From: Desmodus rotundus
Taxonomy: Eukaryota; Chordata; Mammalia; Chiroptera; Phyllostomidae
Length of the DNA stretch: 64,000 nt
Assembly (NCBI RefSeq): GCF_022682495.2
Contig: NC_071396.1
Location: 58,731,159-58,795,158 of the forward strand
Direction of reading: 5' to 3'
Part shown: positions 34,097 to 63,264 of the stretch, in pieces
Layout of the letters: every line of letters begins with the position of its first letter
How positions within the stretch are numbered: the first letter of the stretch is position 1
The notes under the pieces: model-generated
Told to the model about the DNA's origin: nothing
The model's database searches: none
Seen by the model: only the letters and a program-made list of their open reading frames with translations
Program-made: the position numbers and the translations under genes

Positions 34097-34623
34097 TTGA
34101 GTTGGCCATAAAGTTTGGTTTTTTCCACAAGATGGCTCTAGTTGTGGTTAGTTGTCTAACTTCATTCAAAACAATTTTGTTAGATTGTATTGTTGCAGCT
34201 CTCACATCAGTGTGCTTTAAAAAAAAAATCAAAATGGTGGATTTTTGCATAGACATTTTAATATTGAAGATGGAAGAAAATTAGCAACATTTTCAGCATA
34301 TTATGATTTTTTCCAGAAAGGTAAAAAACACAACTGAAATGCAAGGATTTGTGCAGTGTATGGAAAAGGTGCTTATGACTGATCAAATGTGTGAAAAGTG
34401 GTTTGTGCAGTTTCATGCTGGAGATTTCTTGCTTGATTTATCAAGGAGACCAGTTGGAGTTGATAGGGTTCAAATTAAGACACTAATTGAGAACAACCAA
34501 CGTTATACCACACAGAAGACAGCCAACATACTCAAAATATACAAATCTGTAGTTATTGGTGAAAATGAAAAAATGTGTCTTATTTTAAGGAAAAAATCAT
34601 ACAAACTTTTTGGCCAACACAAC
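34097..34623 (+). mobile_element. Internally deleted mariner (non-autonomous), TA target
   Basis: A 527-bp element between TA dinucleotides (34,095-34,096 and 34,624-34,625). Its terminal inverted repeats are recognisable: TTGAGTTGGCCATAAAGTTT at the left, and the complement of TTGGCCAAAAAGTTTGTATG at the right. A frame (34,303-34,626) carries the N-terminal helix-turn-helix part of a mariner transposase (QMCEKWFVQFHAGDFLLDLS, SRRPVG, TTQKTANILKIYKS). The catalytic region with its three acidic residues is missing, so it is a deletion derivative. Autonomous mariners are about 1.3 kb. Confidence 0.85.
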
Positions 34624-34643
34624 TAAAAAAAAAAAAACAAAAA

Positions 34644-34836
34644 ACCTGGCTGATGTGGCTTAGTGGATTGAGTGCTGGCCTGCGAACCAAAGGGTCACCA
34701 GTTCGATTCCCAGTGGGGAACATGCCAGTGTTGCAGTCCATTTCCCCACTGGGAAACATGCATGAGGCAACCACACATTGATGTTTCTCTCCCTCCCCGT
34801 AAAAATAAATTAATAAAGTCTTTAAAAAAACAAAAC
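34644..34836 (+). mobile_element. VES SINE
   Basis: Head CCTGGCTGATGTGGCTTAGT, B box GTTCGATTCCCAG, body CAACCACACATTGATGTTTC and an A-rich tail. It inserted just beyond the mariner's right end. Confidence 0.9.
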
Positions 34837-34939
34837 CTTTGAAACTGTGTGTCCACCCATCCAGAGAGCAGCTGATCAAACCTTGGCATTTCCAGGTAGG
34901 GGATGGATGGCCATGCTGATGAGATGAACAGTGTGGACA

Positions 34940-35525
34940 GAAAAAGGGCCACATACTAAACCTCGCAAGCTCCAGGGAGGCCAGAGACCAGAAGTAACTA
35001 CATAGAATGATTGAGATTAAAACTGCCTAATTAAAAGCAAGTCATGGTGATTAGTCATGTCTTAGGCCTGTCTTGACAAAGGTCTCTTTACCTTAACTGA
35101 GTCTGTTGTCTTTTTGTATCTACAACATACCTTTGGAATGTCAGACTAATGACCTTTAATCCAGATCCCTCAAGCCAATCTTCTACTAGAGCACCCAACC
35201 AGGAAGCCCCCATTGTTACCTTATTGCCCAATATATCAACTCTATGTGTTGTAAATGTTTACTGTCCTATACTCACCAATGTAAAAGTATTTGTCTCTTT
35301 ATTTTATTCTTTACCCAACCTCTGATTTCCTGGCTTTGCTTTTTTCCTACCTCCCACCAAAGAATTTCATGTAACACTTCTTATGCCTCCTCTTTTGATT
35401 ATAATGTATAAAATAAACTGCAAAACTGCTATTCTCCAGAACATTTTCTCAATTTGTTAAGATTTTGCTTCCCAGTAATTGTCATTCGTTTGGTTCACAT
35501 AAACTCATAAATATTCTCTACAGGG
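34940..35525 (+). mobile_element. Putative class I LTR (MER4-like layout)
   Basis: Ends with CTCCTCTTTTGATTATAATG, TATAAAATAAACTGC and a U5-like block to TCTCTACA, as in mammalian MER4/MER41-type LTRs. The 5' limit is not definite and no internal sequence adjoins it. Confidence 0.45.
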
Positions 35526-35844
35526 TTGGACATTTCTGACATCAGCAAGAATGGTGCTCCAATCAGAAACAAGGCCAGGTTACCTCCAATCCTTCTTGGT
35601 GTACAAATATGTTCTATGCTTCCCACGGATCCCACAGAGAGACCATACAGCCAGCACCTGCCAACTGCATTCCCTAGGGAGATCTACAGCATTTCGGCTT
35701 TGTTCACATTCACAAATAAAACAGCTCTTCTGGCCTCATCTACCTCTTTCAGAACACCAAAGGCAGAAGATGAAAAGGGCTTTCAAGGGGAAGTCTAGGA
35801 AAGCCTGCAGTATGATACTGAGAAAGAACTGAGACCATCAGATA

Positions 35845-36562
35845 CCAGTATTTAGATTGTAATTTTATTAAAAATTTAAATCACAGAAACAGAATGTACA
35901 AACAATGAGAAAATGGGAAAATGATTAGGTAGGAAAAATAGATTAACACAGCCAGGGTGTACAGTAGTCTTCATTATCATATCAACCCCTCTGACCCTTC
36001 CACCCGCAGAAAATCAAGCTATGTCATTAGACATAGAGGGATTGTACTCTTTTCCTGCCCACATGATTTCTCCACTCACAGAAGCCTAGATATATCTGCA
36101 GGACAGACTTCAGAAAAATACTACCAATATCTTGAACTTGCTCTTCAGTCAAAGTTGCCAAAGCAGTAAGGACATGGGATTCAAGCCAAGAAAGCAACAG
36201 TTCTCATAAAACCCTTATATGCTCAGTCACTTAAAAACAGTGGGTATCTTGAACACACCAGACTCGATCCAGGATGAAGTGGAAGCAGACTTCGAGTGGT
36301 GGGTTACTGAGCAGTTGAAAAAGAAACATAGGCAAATCATGCCCACGCAAGATGAAGAGAGAAGCAGAAAGGGAGAAATAAATAGCAACATTCCCAACCA
36401 CAGCCCAAGCCCAGCAGACTTGGGGAAGTCAGATGGTTCAGCTGCCAGCCCTGGCCCCACCACACTCTGTGTCCCCCATTGGTTTGTTTTTGTATCTGTG
36501 AAGTACAAAGTGAAGTGAGCACCAGAATTACTTCCCAGCCAGAATGAGGAGACTGTGGAGGC
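35845..36562 (-). other. MCM2: MCM2 3'UTR
   Basis: About 0.7 kb follows the MCM2 stop (36,565-36,563). The first good minus-strand AATAAA is at 35,869-35,864, which places the cleavage site near 35,845. The length is similar to that of the human 3'UTR as remembered. The exact end is inferred. Confidence 0.65.
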
Positions 36563-56333
<19,771 letters not shown>

Positions 56334-56540
56334 TTTACCGCCGGGCTCCTCTCCGCTACTACTGCAATAACCAGTTTTCGCGCGAAAAGTGGCTCATGTG
56401 ACCCTGCAGCCTCAGAGGCGCCTGAGAAAACGTAGCGGCAAGACGTCGGTGTCTACTTGCGTCACCAGCGCAGGGGGCGGGCCAAAGCGAGTGGCCACGC
56501 CCAAGTTCCGGAAGGCCCCGCCCACGACGTCAGGTGGGCC
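56334..56540 (-). promoter_or_regulatory. MCM2: MCM2 CpG-island promoter, probably shared with TPRA1
   Basis: A CpG-rich, TATA-less region just upstream of the MCM2 ATG. It has a palindromic E2F site (56,375-56,388), GC boxes (56,473-56,482 and 56,516-56,523), a palindromic ETS-type TTCCGGAA (56,506-56,513) and a CRE-like GACGTCA (56,526-56,532). In human, TPRA1 starts divergently about 160 bp from MCM2 (from memory), so the plus-strand side may be the TPRA1 promoter. No TPRA1 coding exon is visible, so that is inference. Confidence 0.75.
56375..56388. promoter_or_regulatory. MCM2: Palindromic E2F site of MCM2
   Basis: TTTTCGCGCGAAAA is a perfect 14-bp palindrome and a consensus E2F site, about 42 bp upstream of the ATG. 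MCM genes are classical E2F targets induced at G1/S. Confidence 0.88.
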
Positions 56541-57799
56541 CCCCCCCCCCGCCATCAGGTTCGTGGCTGTGTGTTATAAGTTGACTGTCCTGACCCCAGT
56601 TTGGGAGCTGAAGTTGTGGGTGCCGGCAGTGCGGACCAGCCCCAAATGCTGCCTGCGTACCCAAGCCATTTTACAGATGAGGCAACTGAAGTTCAGAGCC
56701 TTGCTTCCTGATGCTTGTCTTAAGAGTAGACAGTTTGAGCTTTTCCACAAACTCACAGGCTGAATACTTAAAGCACCAAAACGCTCAAAGAATGGACTGT
56801 AGGAAACCACTTGTGACGTTACAGTAGGAGTCATCCTCACCGAGGGGAGGTAAAAATAAAGGGATGTTCTAGGTTAAAGATCGACTTTTATAAAGATGTA
56901 GGAAACATGGATGACACAGTGAGTATCTGTAAGCAATTGCGTAGTTCAGGTTACACAGTTTGTGATGCCTAGGAAGGGACAATACTTGAGGTTGGAGAGC
57001 CCTGGTCACGAAAAGATCTCCCAAGTCTTTCGAGGGAGTTGCAGATTTATCCTGAGGGCGATGGAAAACCGCAGAAGAGTTTTGAGAAGGTGAGACGAAG
57101 GCCAAAGTGGGTTTTAGGAGGATCCCTCAGGCTGCCCCTGGGTGGAGGTGGATTGAACCAGGTTGGAGCCGTTGCTGTGGTTTTTCCTCTAGTTATGGGC
57201 AGCTCAGGCTAAGGCAGGTAGGTCCCTTGGTGAGCAGAGCAGGGCTAGGTCTCAGCCCTTTTGGTACTTTCGTGCAGTGAACGAGTACCTCTGAATGGGA
57301 CCCAGAACATGGGGCAGGAGTGATGATGGGGACTGAAAATATCCAAGGGATATTTAGGATATGGAGTCTGTCGACCTTGGGGATTGAGGACAGCAAGAGG
57401 GAGATACCTTGGATGACACCAGGATTGTGGTTTAGGAGGCTAGGCCAATGATGATACCACCTCTGAGATGCAGAATGCAGGAGGAAGACAAGTAAGTTTG
57501 GGGGAAAGAGGATGAGTTTGTTTCTGGCTGTGGTAATTATGGGTCCTGCATGGAGATATCTGAGAGGCCATTTGATAATTCGTTCAGGTCTGGGATTCGA
57601 GAGGGAGTTTGGGCTGTAGCTGTAAATAGCCTTAGGAGTGGTTGGATAATCAGATAGTGCACTGAGGAGAGAAGAAGGTGCTGCTAGGCCTGGGACGCAG
57701 GAAACCCTAACAGTTAAGAGGCACCAACAAAGGATGCTGGGCAGAGGTTGGGATACTGGGAACCACTGAGGGAGAAGCCAAAGAAGAGATGGTGGATGG
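56541..57799. other. Upstream flank, nothing recognised
   Basis: The promoter CpG island fades into ordinary sequence. A non-coding first exon of TPRA1 could lie at its left edge (56.5-56.7 kb), but a non-coding exon cannot be proved from sequence alone. Confidence 0.35.
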
Positions 57800-58260
57800 G
57801 ATTGTATTATTTATCTATTTCAGTGTAACAAATTACCTGGGAATCTAGCAGGTTAAAACAATTACTGCTTATTATCTTAATGGCTGTGGTCTGGATGTGA
57901 GTTCAGCTTGGCTGGTACCTCTGCCTCAAGATCACTCACAGGCTACACCCAGCTCAGTTTAGGGTGGTCCTGCTTCCACACTCCCTTATGTGGCAGGTTT
58001 CAGTTCCTCCTTGACTGTTTGTTCAGGACTCAGTCTCACACTGGCTCTTGGGTGGAGGCCCTCTCAGTTTCTTGCCATTGGGCACCTTACAACATGGTAG
58101 CTCACTTTGCTCAAAACAAATGAACAAGAGGGTGAGAGAGGCTATACAAGACAGAAGCCATGTCCTGAAGGTGACATCCTATCACTTTTGCTATATCCTG
58201 TTGGTTAGAAGTCAGTTATTAGGTTCAGCCCACTTGCCAAGGAGATGGGATCACTGGGGG
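57800..58260 (+). repeat. Old interspersed repeat, class uncertain
   Basis: TGTAACAAATTACCTGGGAA, GGTTAAAACAATTACTGCTT and GGATGTGAGTTCAGCTTGGC read like an ancient mammalian repeat (DNA transposon or LTR type). I cannot assign the family. Confidence 0.4.
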
Positions 58261-58539
58261 CCATCTCATAAGCTGCCCACCAGGGGAGGTCAAGATCGTA
58301 GATGGGGACTGTACGTGACAAGCTGCCAAGAGGTCAAGTTCGATAAGGACCAGGAGCCACTGGTAGCTCTGGTAAGAGCAGGTCTCTGCTGGGTCAGTGT
58401 CAGACACCACGTTGGAATGTGTTGAGGAGTAGAGAAGAAGGGTAAATTCGAATAATTCTTTGGAGAGAGAAATGCCTTAAGTGTCTTGACCCAAAGACAT
58501 GGAAACTAACATGGACCCACTGGATACTATAGTCAACAA

Positions 58540-59280
58540 TTAGATCCAGTGGTCAAAAGTCTCCCTCCATGTTTGAAAGCCATTGTGGCCACTGCCAATT
58601 TACTACAACACGTAGAATGTGCCTCATTCAATGGAAGACTTACTTAATTTGTCATACTCAGCACCTCTCTGCTAGCAGACTAACCTTCTATGAAGTTCTT
58701 TCATTGTCTTTATCTAATGTGACTGTTGCTCCCTGTAATACTCTGAATTCTACTCTTCTTCCTCTGTCCTCCAACAAAACCCATCATGACTGCCTGACAT
58801 TAAGACCAACTACCAACTCCTCAAATTGATTTACAGGAAACACCTCTTGAAAATGCTAAATTAGTTTGGTTTACTGATGGTTCTTACCTGAAATATGAAA
58901 TAGGTTGCTATGGAGCAGGCTATGCAGTTGTCTCAAACTGAGACCACTGAGGTCAGTCCAATGCCTTAGGAAATTTTTGCTCAACAAGCAGAGCTCTATG
59001 CATTAATTTGAGCTTGCAATTGGCCAAAGGTAAAACAGCTAACATGTATACTAGAGCGGGTTCACCTTTGGTGTTACCCATGACTTTGGTATGCTCTGGA
59101 AACAGGATTCTTGACTTCTTCCAGACAAAAGATAAAAAATGGTTCTTAATGTTTTAGAACTCTTGGGGGCTAAATCTTTAGCAATCATAAAACTCCTGAA
59201 CATTCATTGGCAAACACGGAGGAAAGTAAAGGTAATCACTTGGCTGATACTGCTGCTAAGTTAGCAGCATTAAAACAATC
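58540..59280 (+). pseudogene. ERV pol remnant: RT connection and RNase H
   Basis: Gamma-type pol signatures at the end of RT, then WFTDGSYL of RNase H, in frames broken by several stop codons. Only the first acidic RNase H motif is clear. Confidence 0.7.
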
Positions 59281-59649
59281 TTAGCCCCAATGGAGGCACT
59301 TATGCTACCAGCTGAAGCAATTGGAGATTTAAAAGATATGGAAGCACAGCATTTAGATGTTCAACAAAACAGAAAGTAATGGTTAGAACAAGGCTGTAAA
59401 TTTGACCCTAAAAGAAACTTTTCTGTAGGTCCAAACAATGATCCCCCCTCCCTGATTGCATACAACATCACATATTCCAATATGTATATGATGTAACTCA
59501 CTGGAACCCTGGCAAATTGGTGTCTTGGGGAAAACAGTTCTGTTAGAAAGTTATCTCCAAATATAACTTCCTAGTTATAACAAAAATGCCAAATCTGCTC
59601 AAAGCACCACCCTGGAAAGCCCATTCATACCTTTTTAGGGTATTTTCCC

Positions 59650-60120
59650 TTGCCTTTAGGCCTCTTTGAGATCTGGCAAATGGACTTTAGTCAGCTGCCC
59701 CCTTGTCAAGTACATGTTAATGATTTGTATGTTTTCTCTTTGGGTGGAAGCATTCCCATGCCACAGAGCCACAACCTCAACAGAAGTAAAATATTCCTAG
59801 AGAAGATCTTCCCAACTTGGGGAATTCCCACAGACCTTCATAGTGACCGGGGAACTCATTTTACAGGACACATTACACAATCTGTAAGACCTGGTGGATT
59901 TTGCCATCATTCCCAGTCCTCCAGTCTTGTAGAATGTACTAACAAGGTATTCAAAACTCAGTTGGCAAAACTCATGGAGTCTTTTCATCTGCCTTGGCCT
60001 GAGACTCTTCCCTTGATCTTGCTCAACCGAAGATCTACTCCCTTAGGCAAAAGTAGACTGTCTCCTTTTGAAATTATTACTGGCAGACCCATGAGATTAG
60101 GTATGAACCTGAACTGTTGA
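59650..60120 (+). pseudogene. ERV integrase fragment, 156 codons open
   Basis: An open stretch with WQMDFSQLP (first catalytic Asp), LHSDRGTHFTG (second Asp) and LVECTN (catalytic Glu), the retroviral DDE integrase core, followed by LPLILLN and SPFEIITGRP typical of gamma-type integrase C-terminal regions. The upstream HHCC finger is only in broken frames. A normal full-length pol is not possible. The open stretch may be chance survival. Confidence 0.8.
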
Positions 60121-60392
60121 AAGGAGACCTCCTGATTTACTGTAAAGTACTAATAAGGACCCTTAAGACTAGCAGCTCATGGAGCAGTCTTTCCATTCAT
60201 TGTGTGCTCCTGGGAGACGAAGATCTATGATGTCACAGTTTCCAGATTTTGCCAATTGTAAACACCATTCCCATAAAGATGCCCTTCAGCCTTGATGGAA
60301 AGGGCCATATCAGGTATTGCTAACTACCCCTTGTACTGCTTAACATAAGGGTATTGACTCATGGATTCATGTTTCTTATTTAAAAAGGACAC

Positions 60393-60616
60393 TTGCCCTG
60401 GCTGGTGTGGCTTAGTTGGTTGGGCATCATCCTGCAAAACAAAAGGTTGTCAGTTCAAGGCCTCAGTTGCAGATTCAGTCCCCAGTTGGCACATGTGATC
60501 ACTGTTTCTCTCCTCTTCCTCCCAGCCCCTCTCTAGAATCAATAAAAGAAAAAAAATCTATCACTAGAAGTCCAATGCGCTATCCATTGCACCACAGAGC
60601 CCACTAAGAAAAAATT
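60393..60616 (+). mobile_element. Chimeric VES SINE insertion carrying an antisense tRNA-Arg half
   Basis: A VES SINE (GCCCTGGCTGGTGTGGCTTA head, AATAAAAGAAAAAAAATC tail, about 60,395-60,558) is followed by the reverse complement of a tRNA-Arg(TCT) 5' half and then ACTAAGAAAAAATT. The near-duplicate flanks TTTAAAAAGGACAC (60,379-60,392) and TTTAAAAGAACAC (60,617-60,629) enclose the SINE and the tRNA piece together, and retroviral pol text resumes outside them. The whole unit was therefore probably inserted at once. Confidence 0.75.
60565..60602 (-). pseudogene. tRNA-Arg(TCT) 5' half with intron start
   Basis: The minus strand reads GGCTCTGTGGTGCAATGGAT, then AGCGCATTGGACTTCTAGTG: acceptor-stem 5' strand, D arm with A-box, 5' side of the anticodon stem, and loop C-T-TCT-A (anticodon at 60,668 minus 100, that is 60,568-60,566). 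The text after it (GTGATAG) looks like the start of the intron found in tRNA-Arg(TCT) genes. The 3' half is absent, so it cannot make a tRNA. It differs from the remembered human gene by G/T at one D-arm position. Confidence 0.8.
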
Positions 60617-60849
60617 TTTAAAAGAACACATGCCTGACTGGTCATCTCAGGCTCTTGAGGATCTTAAGCTGAAAACCTCTAAACAACCCAAGACCACCAC
60701 TAGAATTCTCATGCCAGAGTCAAAGCAGACATTATGTGATATAAACGGCTCTCCCAAGACCCCTGACCAGGCCAGTCATACACAATTCCACCCAGGAATC
60801 CTTATATTTGGTCTTCCCTTTAACCACCTTTGTTTCATTTACTGATTAT

Positions 60850-62900
60850 ATTGAAATTATAACTTAATTTTTGCCTAAAGAACCCTCTTGAGAAAACATT
60901 CATCCTTTTCCTAGCTCTTTAGTCTAATTTCAATATGAACACACTCAGATTCTTATGTCTGCTTACTGCAGTGAATAACGTATTTGCCCTTCAACACTGC
61001 TATCCAACAAATATCCAACAGTGCCAATTTAACAAACTGTTGGGTATGCACCTGAGCTAACCATACCCATGATGAACCAGAATTAGTGGTTTGGCCCTTA
61101 AGCCTTGAAAACTTTCAGAACAACTGGACATAGCACCAATTTAAAGTCCTCCTATATTCTCAATCCTCTAAAAATGTTGATGGAACGCATGACCTTCCTA
61201 TAACCAGACCCATCCATAAGTTACCCCCAACCCACAAGGTAATAGCCATAAATACAATCTGGACTATTACTGATAACTTGTCTGTTTTGAAAATATAAAC
61301 AGTTCAGGCAGAATCTTGAGTTTTAATGTGCAGCTACATTCTGTCTAGGAGACATTCTGTCTCCAACAACCTTGAATTCACACCTCAATGGGACTTAAGT
61401 GAATACAATATTACTTCTTACAATGTCTCTCTAATGTGGGGAAATCGGAGAATAACACTACTTGATTTTGGAAAGCAGATGTCCTTCCATTCCCAAATAC
61501 TACTTGGGGACTAGATAAAAAATGTGATATTTGATAGAAAACAGCTAAAATCTATCTCTTAGGGCATCCCAGCCCCCAAATACCTAACCTTAACCCTAGC
61601 CCTAGCCCTAGCCCTAACATGCTAATCTTTCAATCCTAACCCCAAAATATAGAAACCTCACGTGCTCTTTTAGTCACACTCATAAATCACATGATGACTT
61701 TAATGTTGTCTATGTTGATGATTATTATGATCATCTAACATATGGAAGACATGAAATCCCTGCTTCAGAAATAGGCTTAATACTTCCCTTATAGTCTGGG
61801 TTTCAGGTCCTAATTATGTACTCTCACTTGGAGGTGTCAGGTATTTCTTCTTGTGTGGGACTCAAATATATGTCACTTTGACAAATTGATGGTGATGTAG
61901 ACATGGTGTTGTTATGTTAGTACCTGATGCTGTCACCAGAAAGACTCTCCTTTCCTCTGCCATTAGCCCCAGTCTAGACACTTTTGCCTATAAACTTTGA
62001 CTAAAATGGACCAAATACCATTGGGATTTGGGTCATGGTCTTTGGTCTTTTCTCTCCATCTGAAACCCCATAATAGATCAGAAAAGCGTTGGGCATGCCT
62101 TCACTAGAGTTTTCCTTCTTTGGTATGGAGTAGCTGAATTAGAAAAGCCTATCAGAAATTTTTCTATTCTGGGAATACAATCATGGACTATTATTACAAC
62201 TGCTCTTGAAAAACAAGGAATGACTGACAGTCTGGCTGAAGTAGGACTACAAAACCATAGGGCTCTAGAAGTGTTAGCTGCCTGGCAAAGCAGTACTTTG
62301 CCCTATTGGGAAAGGAATGTTGTTTTTATGTTAAGAGATCAGGTAATGTAATGTAGTATCGTGAGGTTCTGAAACAAAACATTAAAATCCCTCGAACAGA
62401 CAGAACATCATCCTGTAAGTTGGGATTGTACAGACTTGTTTAGCTGGCTGCCTGAGGAAATGGGAACCTGTCATTGTTCTATGTTACAGGCCTTAACCAT
62501 ATTGGTTTTTGTAATTATATTGTTCACTTAGCTTAACTTGGTGTCTTACCATGTGCATCCACCAATGACTAACAGCCACTACCAGAATAATCGTAGCCCA
62601 ACACCTAGAGCTGTTACAACAAATAAATCTGAGACCACCTCCAGAATGGAACTTTTGATGTTTGAAGATGTGACTTAGCCCTGCTTCTGACAAGCCTCCT
62701 ATTGCTCAAAAGTGTCCCTAAGCTCTTTTACTGTATACTTAGGAGACTATTCTCCCTCTACACGGGACATGCCATACTGGGAATGAGCCTTCCTGGGGAT
62801 GAGGGATCAATGTTGCTTTTTCAATGATTTCACACTTTTCTTTTCTTCCAGGAAGTCTGTACTGTCTCAATGATAACAGACCAATGATATACATCCTAAT
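60850..62900 (+). pseudogene. ERV env remnant
   Basis: No long frame survives. The position between pol and the polypurine tract, and a transmembrane-subunit-like segment near 62,180-62,300, support env. It is heavily broken by stops and cannot encode a full protein. Confidence 0.6.
61583..61618 (+). repeat. Interstitial telomere-like hexamer array (6 units)
   Basis: Six 6-bp units: CCTAAC, CTTAAC, CCTAGC three times, CCTAAC. These are vertebrate telomere repeat (CCCTAA) and a one-base variant (CCCTAG), inside the ERV env region. Confidence 0.88.
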
Positions 62901-62937
62901 GGTTGATCATTGATGCTTTCTAAGGAAAATCTTGATC

Positions 62938-62949
62938 AAAAGGAGGAAA
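62938..62949 (+). other. Polypurine tract of the ERV
   Basis: AAAAGGAGGAAA lies immediately before the TG that starts the 3' LTR, where plus-strand DNA synthesis is primed. Confidence 0.8.
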
Positions 62950-63262
62950 TGTGAAATGAAAACTGCAAAATGAACTTGATATTGTCAAGAGAGCAATCTA
63001 AAATGGAGCCTTGCAATAGATGTAAGAAATCAATTGTGTATAGCTTAGTATGTCTGCTTGTCTCCACCAATCCCAGTTCTTTCAAAGCAACTTTGGGTAC
63101 CCCACCCCCGTCTTTTGTCCTTATAAACTCTGTCCCTTTATCTCCCCCTAGATGGTAGTTGGATTTCTACCCAAATCTGTGTCTCCAGATTTACAATAAA
63201 AAAAACAAACAAACAAATACCATATCTTTTGTTTCCGTTTTAGTTCTCAAAGTTAATTGACA
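62950..63262 (+). mobile_element. 3' LTR of the class I ERV
   Basis: Starts TGTGAAATGAAAACTGC right after the polypurine tract. It has a TATA-like CTTATAAACTC near 63,120, AATAAA near 63,196 and a likely CA end near 63,262. It is short (about 313 bp). The 5' boundary is firm and the 3' boundary is estimated. Confidence 0.7.
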
Positions 63263-63264
63263 CC

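Larger units (their letters stand above)
58440..63262 (+). mobile_element. 5'-truncated class I (gamma-like) endogenous retrovirus
   Basis: Pol begins in the reverse-transcriptase connection region (about 58,540-58,850). RNase H follows with its TDGS motif near 58,870, then integrase (about 59,330-60,380). A region colinear with env (about 60,850-62,900) ends in a transmembrane-subunit-like part around 62,180-62,520. A polypurine tract and 3' LTR close the element. There is no gag, protease or 5' LTR in the window. Stop codons and frame changes occur throughout except in part of integrase. A chimeric VES insertion (60,393-60,616) splits the pol end. It is an old, defective provirus remnant. 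Confidence 0.82.

Noticed and set aside
56541..58440. TPRA1 coding exon upstream of MCM2
   Set aside because: Expected from human gene order, but no open frame in this stretch resembles a multi-pass membrane protein or the remembered TPRA1 start. Only a non-coding first exon could be here.
60565..60602. Functional tRNA-Arg gene
   Set aside because: Only the 5' half is present. There is no T arm, B box or 3' acceptor strand.
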